Positions 32,421-44,103 of a stretch of DNA of 64,000 nt are shown one piece after another. This DNA comes from Toxorhynchites rutilus septentrionalis. Taxonomy: Eukaryota > Arthropoda > Insecta > Diptera > Culicidae. The DNA lies in assembly GCF_029784135.1 (NCBI RefSeq), contig NC_073744.1, positions 13,496,929 to 13,560,928 of the forward strand. Reading direction: 5' to 3'. Each line of letters starts with the position of its first letter. Position 1 is the first letter of the stretch. A program made the position numbers and the translations under genes. The notes beneath the pieces are model-generated. The model was given only the letters and a program-made list of their open reading frames with translations, was not told the DNA's origin and made no database searches.

Positions 32421-33799
32421 ATCTAGAGCTCTGGTTCAACTGGGTTTTACGGTTTCCCAAAAAAAAAGAAGCAAACACCAAGGTCTCGCGTTACAAAATA
32501 CTACTGCTAGTGGTTGTCATAATAATTTGTTTGTCACAGAGAAACCATGGGAAAACGTTCCCATGGCAACATGTAACAGGTGGGACGTAGGAATTGCATT
32601 ACCGTTCCAAAATTTCAATAACAGTTATTTGGTAATGAAAATTGCATTATCGGTAAAAAACGGTAAATTACCGGTAAAAATACACTTATCCCCCTATTTA
32701 CACGGTACTTGTTTTACACGATTTCGCTTTTGCACGGTTTATAAAATAACAAATTTTGAAAAACTTGAAGAATGTATATATGTAGTTCATATGAACACAA
32801 GAAAAAAGGATCATAGTTTTGACTACGAGTGCGATTTTATGTTCCAGAATTGGCAGGTTATCAATTTACTAGCATTTTTGGAGTCTTGATGTGTGATTTG
32901 TGTCAATTTTTCAAACTCTTAGAATCCCCGGAATATCTACAAAAATGAAAAGTAAAGGAAAGTTGAGGCTTTCGGCTGAAAATCTTTTTAATAAATTTTA
33001 TGATAAATAAAGCAAAACAAATCTACGCAGCTGTTAATTGAATCTTTTATCACTAAATCTGAAGTCGAATCTGAGATCTTCCCGAATTCGTCGACTGTTG
33101 AACCTGAATCGCATCAGAAATGCTCAAGTGATAGGGATGACGTTATACTAATCAGAATAAAAAGACTGGGGATTTCTAAAATTGGTGATAGCGAATAAAC
33201 TTATTACAATTTAGGTTCTTGAAGAATTCTTTGTTTTATTTGTAGCTAGAATTTATAATGAATTCCATAAGTAGATTTTTATAATTGTTTTACTTGAATA
33301 AATGATTAAATTGAGCATATATCGAGAGTTTATTTCGTTTTACACGGTTTTACATAGTAAAATCGGAGATTTCATTCTACACGGTTTTATCGGGAACCTA
33401 CCTTCAAAGTAAACCGAGGGATAGGTGTACTTTAAAATAAATCATTTCACGGCTTTTGTTGATAAAAAAAAGTTTTTAAAAAACATTTTACAAATTTTTG
33501 ATACTTAGTTTTTTGGTTAAAGTAATACCTGAGGACACAAAGAATGTTAATTGTGTCGTCTTCTAGAAAGGTGCCCCATACCATGTGAACAGAAAAAGTC
33601 ACTTGAGACTCCCCCTCTCCCTCCGTAATTAAGCGTAGACATTGACTGTACCTCTCTCACTGTTGTCCACGTGGACATTCTTCCATGTTTCCTCATTAAA
33701 AAAAAAATCAAGGAAATAATAGGATAGCGCCAATATTCAATTTTAAGTTTGTTTCATTTTATTTTTTATTAATGAAAACAAAAAATGCTTTTTTGTTTT
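32421..33799. other. ARL2BP upstream flank and A+T-rich intergenic DNA
   Basis: The first few hundred bases should hold the ARL2BP promoter. A palindromic motif (ATGGGAA/TTCCCAT) lies near 32549-32568. Short TTACACGGTTT-like words recur near 32697-32740 and 33340-33395. A segment near 33600-33690 resembles 47140-47205 (GTCCACGTG, GTGGACATT, pyrimidine-rich run), a dispersed repeat. No gene was recognised. Confidence 0.35.
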
Positions 33800-35862
33800 G
33801 TGAGTAAAGAGAATGAATAAATGCCATGTAAGGTCAATTCATGTATTGTGATAGATTATGTGCTTCGTTAAAAGTTAAAAGAATGGAAGGGTTATCAAAC
33901 GAATATTTTATTTCACATTTCTCTCTGAAGTTTGCATCTCTCAAGTTTACGTACTTCTCGAACCGCGAATTTGCTCGATTTGATGGATTTCAGGCACTCA
34001 GTTTCGATTTTGACATGTACATCGAACGAATATTGTTTGATCAATAAGTGTTATCGCAGCAAATGGTTAACCATATTTTACCTAACCATCAAATGGTATG
34101 CGTAGAAATTCAGTGAGCAGAAGATATGAAGGCATATCGTTCAATGCAATCTTGAATAACTAAACCAAAGCGTTGTGTTCGTACCCGCTTTTGTAATCCG
34201 TGTTAGGAAAACACTATTCGGAGTGCAAAAAAACATACGGGTGCAGAATTACCCCGGCTTGCATGAATCAAACACTTAAGGGAGTATTCTAGTCTAGAAA
34301 TTTGAAAAAAAAAATCCTTTATGTTTCTGTAGTTTAGGCATACAAGAATATACCCTAAAAAGGACTTATCGAAAATCGTATTATTTACCGAGTTAGAGCC
34401 ATTTTAGTGATGTGGTATTTAACCTGGTATTGCCATAACAATGAACTTCAAACGCGTTTTTCTCGAAACTAGTTTTTTTTTCAAACTGGCGTACACGATA
34501 TCTCAAGTTCTACCGAACCGATTCATGTCAAATTTATATGAGTACAATGTGCAGGCATCTCTCTATCGCATGAACTTCTAAAACTTAATATTTTTAAAAT
34601 TTTACTATTTTAAATCTGGAAAAGTAAAAAAACGTTTTAAGCCGCATTTTGTTGCCCACCATTTTGTCAAAAAAGCTGTTTTTGACTTGTCCGAGGTTCA
34701 TGCGATAGCGGCATCTATACTGATTCAGAACTTGTTCGATTGTTTTTTGTTTCAGATAACCAGAAGGGCTGGAATCGTGTATGCCATGACACAACTTTTT
34801 TGAACCCTCTCACTTCATCAGCTCTTAACTATTCTAGTTATGAATGATTTTTCTCCGTTCAATTTTTGTTTTATTGTTGAAAGATAGATGAACAAATAAT
34901 GGTATAACAGATAGTAAAGATATTGTTTGTTTTATTTTCACGGAGCTCGAAAAAACGTCCGAATTTCGTATCTCTACACTATAATACCCCCTTAAACTTC
35001 TACTTTTTATACTATAGAGACTATAAACTTAACAGTTCATTCGCCTCTAATGTCTGCACGATTTTCCCAAGTTCCTGAGTTTAGAAGACTGTATTAAGGA
35101 AACATATTCTAGTCTGCACAAAGGCAAGCAAGTACAAAAGTACTCGCAGTTTGCATTTATTTGCAAAGCCGATTTCCCCAGACACCTTGGTTTTGAAGTC
35201 TGTGTTAAGTAAACACATTACAGTCGGAACAAAAATACCCCCGACCTGCATGAATTTGCAATGCCAATTTCCTCAGACACCATGGTTCTGAAGTCTGTGT
35301 TGCGCAAACACATTTCAACCGGAGCGAAAAAGCTCCCGACTTGCATGTATTTGCAATGCCAGTTCCCCCAGACACCTTGGTTCTGAAGTCTGTGTTAGGG
35401 AAACACATTTCTGTCGGAACGAAAATTTCATGTATTTGCGATGCTGATTTCTCCAACACTGCTTGGTTTTGAAGTCTGTGTTAGGGAACACATTTCAGTG
35501 AGAACGAAAGTCCCCATACTTTCATGTTTTTGCTATGCCGGTTTCCCTAAGGCTGCTTGGTTATGATGGCTGGGTTGGGGAAACCGTAAATCGAACCAAT
35601 CAAAACGATGCAGTTAGGGCATTTAGATAACGGGTAACATTTTACATTGAATCAATTGTTTATCTAATGAAAAATAACATTGTAATAATTGCGATATATG
35701 CGTAGAAATATTCCCAATCAATTAATACAAACGTCTTTCCGATCCAGTAAGGAATGTTCGAGTTATAAGCATTCGAAATATTTCATTTTTTCCTGTATGT
35801 TCTGTGTTAAGGTTTTCATTTTACCCCTCATATACTCCGGTTAGACGTAGTCCCATGTCAAA
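33800..35862 (-). mobile_element. Family A repeat element, inverted copy
   Basis: It is the reverse-orientation counterpart of 13074-14359: a terminus near 35843-35862 (GACGTAGTCCCATGTCAA), about five ~92-bp tandem units at 35094-35560, the block with AAGTTTACGTACTTCTCG near 33950-33968 and the ATAATCTATCACAAT-like block near 33840-33860. The far end (around 33800) is not sharply defined. It is lengthened by the 712-bp MITE at 34280-34991. Confidence 0.7.
34280..34991. mobile_element. TTAA-flanked MITE nested in family A
   Basis: The termini are GGGAGTATTCTAGTCTAGA on the left and, in reverse complement, GGGGGTATTATAGTGTAGA on the right. TTAA is present on both sides (34276-34279 and 34992-34995). 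TTAA duplication is the rule for piggyBac-type elements, although the terminal GGG is not the usual piggyBac CCC, so the superfamily stays open. It has no transposase frame (712 bp). Confidence 0.78.
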
Positions 35863-36694
35863 AGAAGTAATTCAACAAATTGAATGATATGTTAAAAAGA
35901 TCTGTGATCACTGATGATTCTAGTTATTCTAGTTATTCGATCCGTAGTGACCTTTCTGCGAAAGATCTATCAAAGGAAAGAAGGTTCATTTTCAATCTCT
36001 ATTTTTTTGTTCAACTGCATCTCCGTCCAGCCACGGTATCAGAGCTGGCGGTTGTCGTCAACATAATACAAACAAAATACAACGCAATACAAAACTCCAT
36101 ATTTCAGCTAAGACTTTACAAGCGGGAAATAAGGTGAGAGTTTCAGAGAGTTTGTAAAAGAGCGTTTCCACGTCAAATTAACTGGCTGTCCCGACCCTCT
36201 GCGATTTTCAAAAAAATGCTACGTCATAGAACCTACTCAAAAATTACAAATTTAAATTCTTTTTTGGATCATATTAAAATAACATATCTTTGTTTCAATC
36301 CTGGATCAATTTTCTAGTCTTGATACCCTGTGACTAAGGGCGAACAGGTGTAAATTTTTAAATTTTTGAATTTAAAAAAAAATGGAATTTAAATATCTAG
36401 ATTTTTAAGAAGATTTTAGTTTTTGAGAAAGCAGTACAATACTACTTGGAAATACTTATCTATACAAATTAGACTAGACTTAGAGCAGCCCCAGCCGAGG
36501 AAGTCATAAGTCTATAATCATATTCAAATAAAATGGCAAAGGATTGTCTTTTGAATGAAGAAAAAATCAAATTCATTCAAACTATTAACTCCATTTATCT
36601 GTATTTTTTTTCAATTCAAAGTCTCTAAAACATCCCCTTTATATACCAAGTGTATGCATATTAAAATCGGAGTTCACACACTAATAGTTACACA
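35863..36694. other. Intergenic DNA, nothing recognised
   Basis: Low-complexity A/T-rich sequence with short open frames only. No motif, repeat boundary or exon could be supported. Confidence 0.3.
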
Positions 36695-36696
36695 TA

Positions 36697-37879
36697 ACGG
36701 GTGTTCAATAAAAATGAGAATGATTTCAATACATTTCTGTAAAAAAAAGTAAAGAGCATAAATTTCTTTCTCATCGAGAGGATTGCTCTCTGGGATTCCT
36801 AGAAACGGATTGCTCGGGTGCTGTCAGTTCGTTCAAAAATGGCGTCGAAACTACAAGCACTCTGCGAGCGCGTTGTACGGTTCTTCGAAACGCGTGAAAG
36901 TCAAGGAAAAAAGTTTACTGTAGACCACTTTCGGGACAAAAATGTGCCGGTGAGCACTGTTTGTCGGAAGACCGGCAGTGGCAGTCCGGCGAAGATAGTG
37001 TCGAAAAAGAAGAAGGAATTTCTGAAAAAGCTGTTCGACAACAAGGACGGTACGAGTTTGCGTGACGCCGGCAGAAAATTTCGCTGCTCCCATACCTACA
37101 TCCACAAAACCTTCAAGCAGGAGGGCATCATCTGTCGGAAGAAGACTAGGTCCCCACAGTACACGGACGCGTAGATAGCGACCGTGAAATGGATGACGAA
37201 GAATTATCGCGGGACGTCGCTCGTGCTGGACGGTAAGAGTTATTTTCCGCTGTCAAAGTCCCACATTCCCGGAAATGACCGGTACTATACCAGCGACAAG
37301 GCGTCCACACTCCCGGGGTGAAGTACAAATACAAGCACAAGTTTGAGAAGAAAGTTATGCTGTATATTGCAATCTACGACAAAGGGATTTCAAGGCCATG
37401 GTTTAACAAGCCGAGCGGACTTACCATCAACCAGAAGGTGTACCAGAAGGAGTGGAGAAGATTCTGATTCTGTTCTTAGAAGAGCATCATTCTGATTGGA
37501 AGTACGTCTTCTGGCCGGAAAAGGCGTCTTCCGATTACGCCAAGAAGACGTTGACGTACCTCCAGGAAAAACAGATACCGTACGTAACAAGACAAGACTC
37601 GAAGACTTTTCCGGCTCCCTCAGTGCCCTGGTGTACAAGAATAATTGGCGAGTCACGAACACCAAGCAGCTGATCACGAGGATCCGGAATATGGATGTCA
37701 GTGCCGTCCAGCGCTCTTGCGAGAGCATCTCCATCTAGTTGCGACGTACGGCTGAGAACGGCCCCTTTGTGAATGTTGGCACTGCCTTTTTTGAAGAACA
37801 ACCGTTAACAACCGAATTGGTTGAAATATTTTATTTACTATATCACTGAAGAAATTCTAATTTTTTATTGAACACCCGT
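36697..37879 (+). mobile_element. ITm-type (IS630-Tc1-mariner) transposon, inactivated
   Basis: This 1183-bp element has termini ACGGGTGTTCAATAAAAAT on both ends in inverse orientation. A TA dinucleotide precedes the left end; the right-hand TA appears mutated to TT. The transposase begins at 36839 (MASKLQALCERVVRFFETRE), with helix-turn-helix-like N-terminal sequence. A TAG interrupts it at 37172-37174 and the frame is lost again near 37435 and 37600. The catalytic region contains VLDGKSYFPLS and YYTSDKA, then KKVMLYIAIYDKGISRPWF, resembling the ITmD37E/maT group of mosquito transposases. The position of the second catalytic residue reads WPEKAS where WPDLAS is typical. Confidence 0.82.
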
Positions 37880-37880
37880 T

Positions 37881-38496
37881 TCTAGCATAAAAATTGATCT
37901 GCGAACCCCTTTTCGTTTTTTTGCTGTTAACTAGGAAAATTGGCTTCAGATTCACATTGAATGTTGGTAGAAGCTTATGAAGTTAATTTCATGTCCTGAC
38001 ATGTCTGCTTTCCTAGCTAAACGAAAAGTTTTGGGGATGTGACGCGAACAAAGCAGAAACTTTTGCCCGTTTGACATTATCACCAGCCAATGCAACGGGA
38101 GAGAAAGAGAGGAAATATCCCAGCATCGTGTGTGTATATAGCCGAATAGTGTACACATTATCCTTCATTTTGACTCCATATCCAACAAACAACTAGAGTA
38201 GATCCAAATCCTTGTATTCAACCAGGTGAATAAAAGTTGTAAAAAGCCAAAACCATTAGCTAGAGTTTATCAGCAGAACATCATCCTGATTCCACCGGAG
38301 AACCAGCAACCATCCAGAAGGAAGTGCCAAGGAAATGATACAGTCCACTTGTGATCGAGGTGGTTCTGTTAACGTGCTTGTGGAACCAGTCCGTCCTTCC
38401 AAAGGACATGAAAGTTTGCTAGTGTCCTTCCACAGGTGCCTAAGCGGAACGCACGCCCCCCACCATCATCTGGCACGGCCTTCACATTGGCGGTGT
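37881..38496. other. Intergenic DNA, possibly a degenerate LTR
   Basis: Between 37961 and 38281 a segment starts TGTTGG, ends GAACA, and contains a TATATA run (38145) and an AATAAA (38229), which are features of a solo LTR. No flanking target duplication or second copy was found, so the assignment is not supported. The rest shows nothing recognisable. Confidence 0.25.
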
Positions 38497-38504
38497 GTAG
38501 AGAT

Positions 38505-39568
38505 TAGAGATGGGCAAAACAGTTCACTTCGATGAACGGCTCACTCATTAACCGTTCATCTAAGTGAATCAGTTCTTTTGAATTGTTCTTTCGCTCTTTC
38601 GTTCAGCGGTATTAAGAACATAGAATGTTAGCTGGAACCAAACATCAATAGATAGCTATTAAATGATATCGTTGGATTGGATAGTGTACGTATGGGATTT
38701 ATATTTTTGAAATTCAGTGAGGAAAGATAAGCTGCTTCTTCTTTAAAAGTCGCAAACTGTATGTGAAAATATGTTTATCGGTCGACCAAAGTTTATGTAA
38801 TAATTTGATGCGCACAAAATATATGCAATTTTTCATATTCTCTTTTTGGACAACACGCAGGTTCCATGTAAGATCATATTTCATAATGTTCATTCAGGGG
38901 AAAAAATCAGCAGCGTTTTCACTAACTAACAAATCACAAACAATGAATTGAAAGCAACGAAAAAACTTTGCCCTCACTATATTTTATGTTTACCTAATCC
39001 ATGAATCGTCCAGCTTCCCCCAGATTTTTTCTGATAATCAGGAAATATATGAATGTTACGCGGAATTGAAAGAATACATGGACTTGAAAATATATAGTTT
39101 TTTTGTTTACTACGAAAATCTAATTGAATTTTTAACCCAAAATTGAGTATACATTAACAAATAAACCCTGCGTTACATGCATTTTGCTCATAAATTACAA
39201 TATCGTTTTATTTTTCTCACAAGCGTTCTTGTTATATTTATCCATTCCGTCCAGCACCAATCAGTTCAGCGTTCGTTCGCAAACACTTCGTTCTCAAACA
39301 GTTCGTTCACAAACAGTTCACTCTCAATCAGTTCTTTCCCATACAGTTCACTCGCAAACAGTTCGTTCTGAACCAGTTCGTTCACTCTTCATCAGTTCGC
39401 TCTCAAACAGTTCACTCGCAAACCGTTCTTTCGGAACCAGTTCGTTCACAAACCGTTCACTCGCAATCAGTTCGTGGGGAGAATTACCTTTCTTTGAACG
39501 ACCGTTCGTTCACTCTTTTCGGCGAACTAGTTCTTTCGTACCGTTCGTGAACGGTTTGCCCATCTCTA
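38505..39568. mobile_element. hAT-type non-autonomous element 4 with internal minisatellite
   Basis: This 1064-bp element is flanked by perfect 8-bp duplications GTAGAGAT (38497-38504 and 39569-39576). The termini are TAGAGATGGGCAAAAC and, in reverse complement, TAGAGATGGGCAAACC. The subterminal sequence GAACGG/CCGTTC also occurs near both ends. Its left ~280 bp match the fragment at 1141-1425. It has no transposase frame, and the right third is a degenerate minisatellite. Confidence 0.93.
39268..39545 (+). repeat. Degenerate minisatellite of ~15-bp CAGTTCGTTCGCAAA-like units
   Basis: About 18 variants of a CAGTTCxxTCxCAAA unit follow one another. The unit resembles the subterminal GTTCAC/CCGTTC sequence next to the hAT termini, so the array may have grown from the element's own end, possibly amplifying transposase-binding motifs. 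Confidence 0.85.
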
Positions 39569-39590
39569 GTAGAGATACTGATCCATTATC

Positions 39591-40482
39591 TTAACCACCC
39601 AGTACAGGGGGTCCTGGTATAGGAGAAACACCCCTACACCACAATGTTCCCTCCTTCATGCTTACCTGCTTTGCGGTATACTGTGGCATGTAAGTGCAGC
39701 CTATTTGGCGATTGACCCTAGTTTTTTCGTCAGACATATATGTTGCCACAGCTTTTTCTTCTCCGGACTGATCCAATCGAAGTGGTCTCTCGCGAACTTC
39801 ATCTGCGCCTTCAGATGCTTCGGTGTCAACATCGGGACCATCCATGGGCTTTTACCGCCTAGCCGCCGCTGAACTGCCCGGGAACTCACGGACAAGTTCA
39901 GTTCGTCTCGGATCTTTTTCGAGGCCTTGAAGGGATCTTTCTTGGAGCCTTGCTTTGTGCCAGAGTCGTCCTTCGTGGTCGTTTTCCTTGCGCGACCAGT
40001 CGTTTCGGATTATTTTGCGGGCGTGGAGGACATTAAACACGAAAGTTTTGGATCGTCCCAAATACTTTGCGATTTCGCATTGGCTGCTGCCTGCCTTGGA
40101 CATTTTGCGGATGACCACCCGCTGTGTTTCCGTGCAATTATGCGCGCGATCCATTTTTCGTTGACTGCAACTTGAATTTGAGAGATAAAACCTTACATAC
40201 CTCTTGCTTACATGATAAATACTTACCAGGATCCGAAAAACACAATATACCACCGAGAAACAATGATTTTTTTTTCAAAAATCGGTCGAAACAACACTCG
40301 AAACGAGGAACTGGTCCTTAATTTTATCGCGTCCTTTTTGTTGCTAAGTATGCTTAACAATTTGCAACTAACAAATATTATAAATGGATTGATGCACTGG
40401 ATTGGATTATATTTTCTCAAAGTTTTGTCACATTCTTTTTTTTTTTACTTGAGCAGTGGTCCGATTGTTTTGTCCGACACTG
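39591..40482 (-). mobile_element. Tc1-like transposon, 3'-truncated and frameshifted
   Basis: On the minus strand the element starts at 40482 with the Tc1-like terminus CAGTGTCGGACAAAACAATC, next to a TA at 40483-40484. The transposase begins at 40154 (MDRAHNCTETQRVVIRKMSK) with the paired-type DNA-binding domain (SQCEIAKYLGRSKTFV). It continues after frame changes with SVSSRAVQRRLGGKSPWMV and a first catalytic Asp in MSDEKTRVNRQ. The copy ends near 39591, soon after a VWGCFS-like region, with no right terminus. Confidence 0.82.
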
Positions 40483-40484
40483 TA

Positions 40485-40809
40485 AGTGTAAGTGGGTACG
40501 GGAAAAAAGTCCAAAAAGATTAAGTGAAGTGGAAGCTTATATGGAGGTGGTCTTCGTGATCAGGCCCAAAGGGGATCATTTGAGGTGGAAAATGATCCGA
40601 TAATACCGGTAAAATCGGTTAACAATCCCTAGTGTGAAATATAGCGAACGGAATGAACGAAAACGGAATGTCATCTTATTGTAAACACAGCATAACATTT
40701 TTAAACGGAATTTTTTGCTCATTAATTCACTTTTTCTTTCCTTTGGCGGCTTTTGAATTAAATGAAAAAAAAAACAAGAAGATAGTTTTCTCCGAACTTA
40801 ATATCATAA
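40485..40809. other. DIS3 3' flank
   Basis: This stretch lies downstream of the DIS3 stop (minus strand) and should hold its 3' UTR. On the minus strand, an AATTAAA-type hexamer is possible around 40753-40760, but no perfect AATAAA was confirmed close to the stop. Confidence 0.3.
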
Positions 40810-43768
40810 TTATCTTTTCTTACCTTTCTTATTTTTCTTGGCAGCTTTCTCCTCCCCATCGGCGCCGACACTCTTCCGCTTCGTTGTTGCCGTTTCACTG
40901 TTAGTCTCCAGCGCCGAAACGCTAAACCCTGCGATGTACGGCTTGACCAGTTCGAACACCAGCCGCTGATGTTGGACGTTGGTCGAGTCCAAACTCAACC
41001 GCACCACGATCCGATCGAACGCGTGGAACTCCACCTCGCCACAGGTTTGGGTTTGGGTTTCCTCGCTGTACACAAAGGTGGGTCCGTCTTTGAGCGTCTC
41101 GTTGTTTTTCCCCGACACGTAGATGGTTCCCTCCAGTCCGTACTTGGGAATGATCACCTGCAGAGCGTTCTTCTTGACGAACAGCACGTAGCCCTCCTCA
41201 TCTTCGGTTTTGTCGCGGAAGAACAGATGCGTGTGCAGTGCGACCGACGCTCGGCCCGCATACTGGGCCATCCGGTTCCGGTAGTTGAGATTGTTGCACA
41301 GCTGCGAACTGCTTTGTTTGTCCAGCAGAGCCGGATAGGTGCTGTCTGCGCCTATGCAAGCGGCCAGCAGGCGATGCACGATCACATCCGCGTACCGTCG
41401 GATCGGAGAGGTGAAATGCGTGTATATTGGAGAAGCCAAACCATAGTGGAAGTATTCCTGCTGTTGGATCGTTCCACTGATAAAGTACACAGCTTGCATC
41501 ATACAGCGTGTAGTCAGAATTCTTAGCAGCGTATTGAAGTAAGGGTTATCCGTTTTGACCGCCAAGTCTAAGCTGGTGGCCAATTGCTTGCCACTGGTGG
41601 TGATGATTTCAAACCCTTGATAGGTAGCGGCTTTTTTCAGCGGCTCAAAATTTGCATCCGGAGGACAGGGATGACGTCGAAGCAGGGCGCATTCGGGAAA
41701 CTCTTCCTCTATCTTTTTCGCCACCGATACGTTAGCGAGCAACATGAACTCCTCCACCATTGAATTTGTCTCCAACATTTTCTTCGCTACAACATCAATG
41801 GGATCATGTGTTTCGCTATCAATATTAAATCTTATTTCCGGAGACGCCAGAACCAATGCTCCGTTCTCAATCCTGCGCTGCTTCAGAAGTTTAGCCAATT
41901 TGTTCAGCAACCGGAGAGACTTTGCCGTTTGATTGGTCTGGGAAGGATCGTCAATGATGAGCTGAGCCTCTTGGTATGTCAGGGCAGCTTTCGATTGGAT
42001 AATTGACTTATGGAATCGTGTTTTCAAGATGTTTGCATTGTCGTCCAGCTCCCACACGCAGGAGAAGGCAAGTCGTTCTTCACCTCCTCGCAAAGAGCAC
42101 AGATTGGAACTGAGAACATCCGGGACCATGTCGATTCGCTTATCCACCAGATAAACCGTAGTCGCTCTGAGTGCAGCCTCTTTGTCAAGTGCCGTTCCCG
42201 GTTTTATGAAGTGCGTGACATCTGCAATGTGCACACCCACTTCTATGTTTCCATTCTCAAGCGTCCTTGCGTGAAGTGCATCGTCAATATCCGTGCACCC
42301 GGGGGGATCAACCGAACATATCGTAATGTCTCGCAAATCTACACGTTTCTTGTACTCAACAGCATCCACGCTCCAAGGAAGCTTCGGAAGTTGGCTTTGG
42401 ATTTCCGCCGAAAAGCTCCCATGCGGCACATCGTGTTCCACCAGTATGACCTCATTTTCCGTGTCCTTCTCTCCTATTCCACCCAGTGCGCGGACAAAAT
42501 GTCCAATCGGATACTTGGAGTGTCTAGGCCAATAGTCAATCGCTACGACAATCTTTTGCGTAGCAAGGTGTTCCGATTGTCGGGTTTCTATCCGAATTCT
42601 CGGCACATTTCTATCCGATGGAATGAACAGATGTCGCGTGGACTGCGTCAGTGGATTCGCGGCCAAAATTCCACAATACTGTCGCCACTTCCGCTTGATA
42701 ATTCCAACAACGGCTGCGGTCGGTGTAGCATCCTCTCCAACTTCTTCGTCAAATTCCGGATCCGGTGTCTCCATCGCGTCATCTACATTCTGTTCATCGA
42801 CCAGCACAACTTTGCTAGGACATTTCCACTCACTTTTCGGCAGCATTTTAATCGCAACCACGTCTCCATCAACCGCTCTGTTCAGATTCAATCTTCCCTG
42901 AATCAGAACCGGCTCTTCAATGCTTTCGACACGCACATTACCCTCGAGATAATTATCTCTGGATGCGAAGAAACTTCCCTGCAGCAACTCACCCCTCTTA
43001 ATGCCCTCGTGAATCTGCGAAGCCGTCAAGTGCGCACTGAAGATAATCTTCGACTCGTCCTGCCATTGCTCGGTGTTAAAAACTTTATCCTTCAACTCGG
43101 GGAAACCGCTCAACGAACTCACATAATCCGCCACCGACGAAACGGATAGTTTCTGCTGCCGCGCCCGATTCCGATTTTCCGCGTCATCCGTCAGAATAAC
43201 AATCCGCAGCTTCCCTCCGTCCTCCTTGATATGTTTCTCGTACCAAAAGGCGGCCCTCCGAATCATTCTATCGTTCCTATCGTTGGCCGATTCGCCCACA
43301 TCCTTGCTAAGGTACGTATCCTTGTGGTGTTCATTCACAAATGTGAAGAATTTCTTCTCCGGATCAGCCAGAATCTTTTTCAGCCGCTTGAAAATCGCCG
43401 GACTACGGTGGCGCACCTCGTCCAGAACCGTGCTCAACACGATCACATTTCGGATCACATCGGACTCGAGAAAATCAATCTGGTACAGAACGATGTTCGT
43501 ATCGAGCATCAGATAGTGAGGATAGGTGTACGCGGTGCTGATACTCTCCGGAGCCGCATCGAGGCGCGTCCCGTCGACCGATACGGTGCACAATCCACAC
43601 GAGGCGATGCCGCAGGAAATGTCATCGCGGAGGTAATGTTCGCGGACCACTTTTATTATACCGCCTGTGGGAATAATTAAGATGATCAATACGTAAATAA
43701 TCTGTTTCATTCAATCACATCATGTTACCTTTTCTAGTTTTCTTCATAAACACTCGATTCGTCAACAT
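40810..43768 (-). CDS. Dis3: Exosome complex exonuclease RRP44 / DIS3 (two exons)
   Basis: DIS3 is the processive 3'-5' exoribonuclease and endonuclease of the nuclear and cytoplasmic RNA exosome. Exon 1 is 43768-43729 (40 bp) and exon 2 is 43664-40810, with a 64-bp intron (phase 1). The upstream-looking start within the open frame lies in the intron and is wrong. The spliced start [20 protein letters not shown] matches the family's N-terminus. The product is 964 residues (human is about 958). Seen in order are a CR3-type Cys motif (CGIASCGLC) that contacts the exosome core; a PIN endonuclease domain with its acidic residues in [22 protein letters not shown] and LTDDAENR; cold-shock-like domains; the RNB catalytic motif [12 protein letters not shown]; and a C-terminal S1-like region ending in a Lys-rich tail. 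All catalytic residues are kept. Confidence 0.96.
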
Positions 43769-44103
43769 TGTGGCGGTTATTTGTCCGATAACGGTGCGCC
43801 GATTTCGATCACGGATAGCTGTTTATATTTACACCCGTCGCGTGGTCATGAACAGAATGACAGCCAAAAGTTCATTGTGCACACGTATTGCAAACATGGT
43901 AGAACATGAGTAAAAAGTTTATACTGCACCCAGAAAATGGGTTACTAAAATAAGTTAACAATTCTTCTTTCTTTCTCTGATCGGATTTGACAGTTGTCAG
44001 CTCCAGTATTTTGGCCCAGTGTCACAGACTATATGGTCAGCAACCATTAATCCCAGCGGTGTTTGCGTGACGGCTAAACGTTTATCACATCAAATACTAT
44101 TGT
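43769..44103. other. DIS3 upstream region
   Basis: This should contain the DIS3 promoter and 5' UTR on the minus strand. No TATA box was assigned, and nothing else is recognised. Confidence 0.3.

Noticed and set aside
37961..38281. Solo LTR of a BEL/Pao-type element
   Set aside because: TG...CA-like ends, a TATA run and AATAAA are present, but there is no flanking duplication and no second copy in the window.
42010..43149. Plus-strand open frame of 379 codons
   Set aside because: It is exactly antisense to DIS3, whose minus-strand frame has all catalytic motifs. The plus frame has no recognisable domain.
43665..43710. DIS3 start at the Met of the long open frame (43710)
   Set aside because: The segment lies in a 64-bp intron with good GT/AG ends. 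Splicing to 43729-43768 restores the conserved N-terminus.
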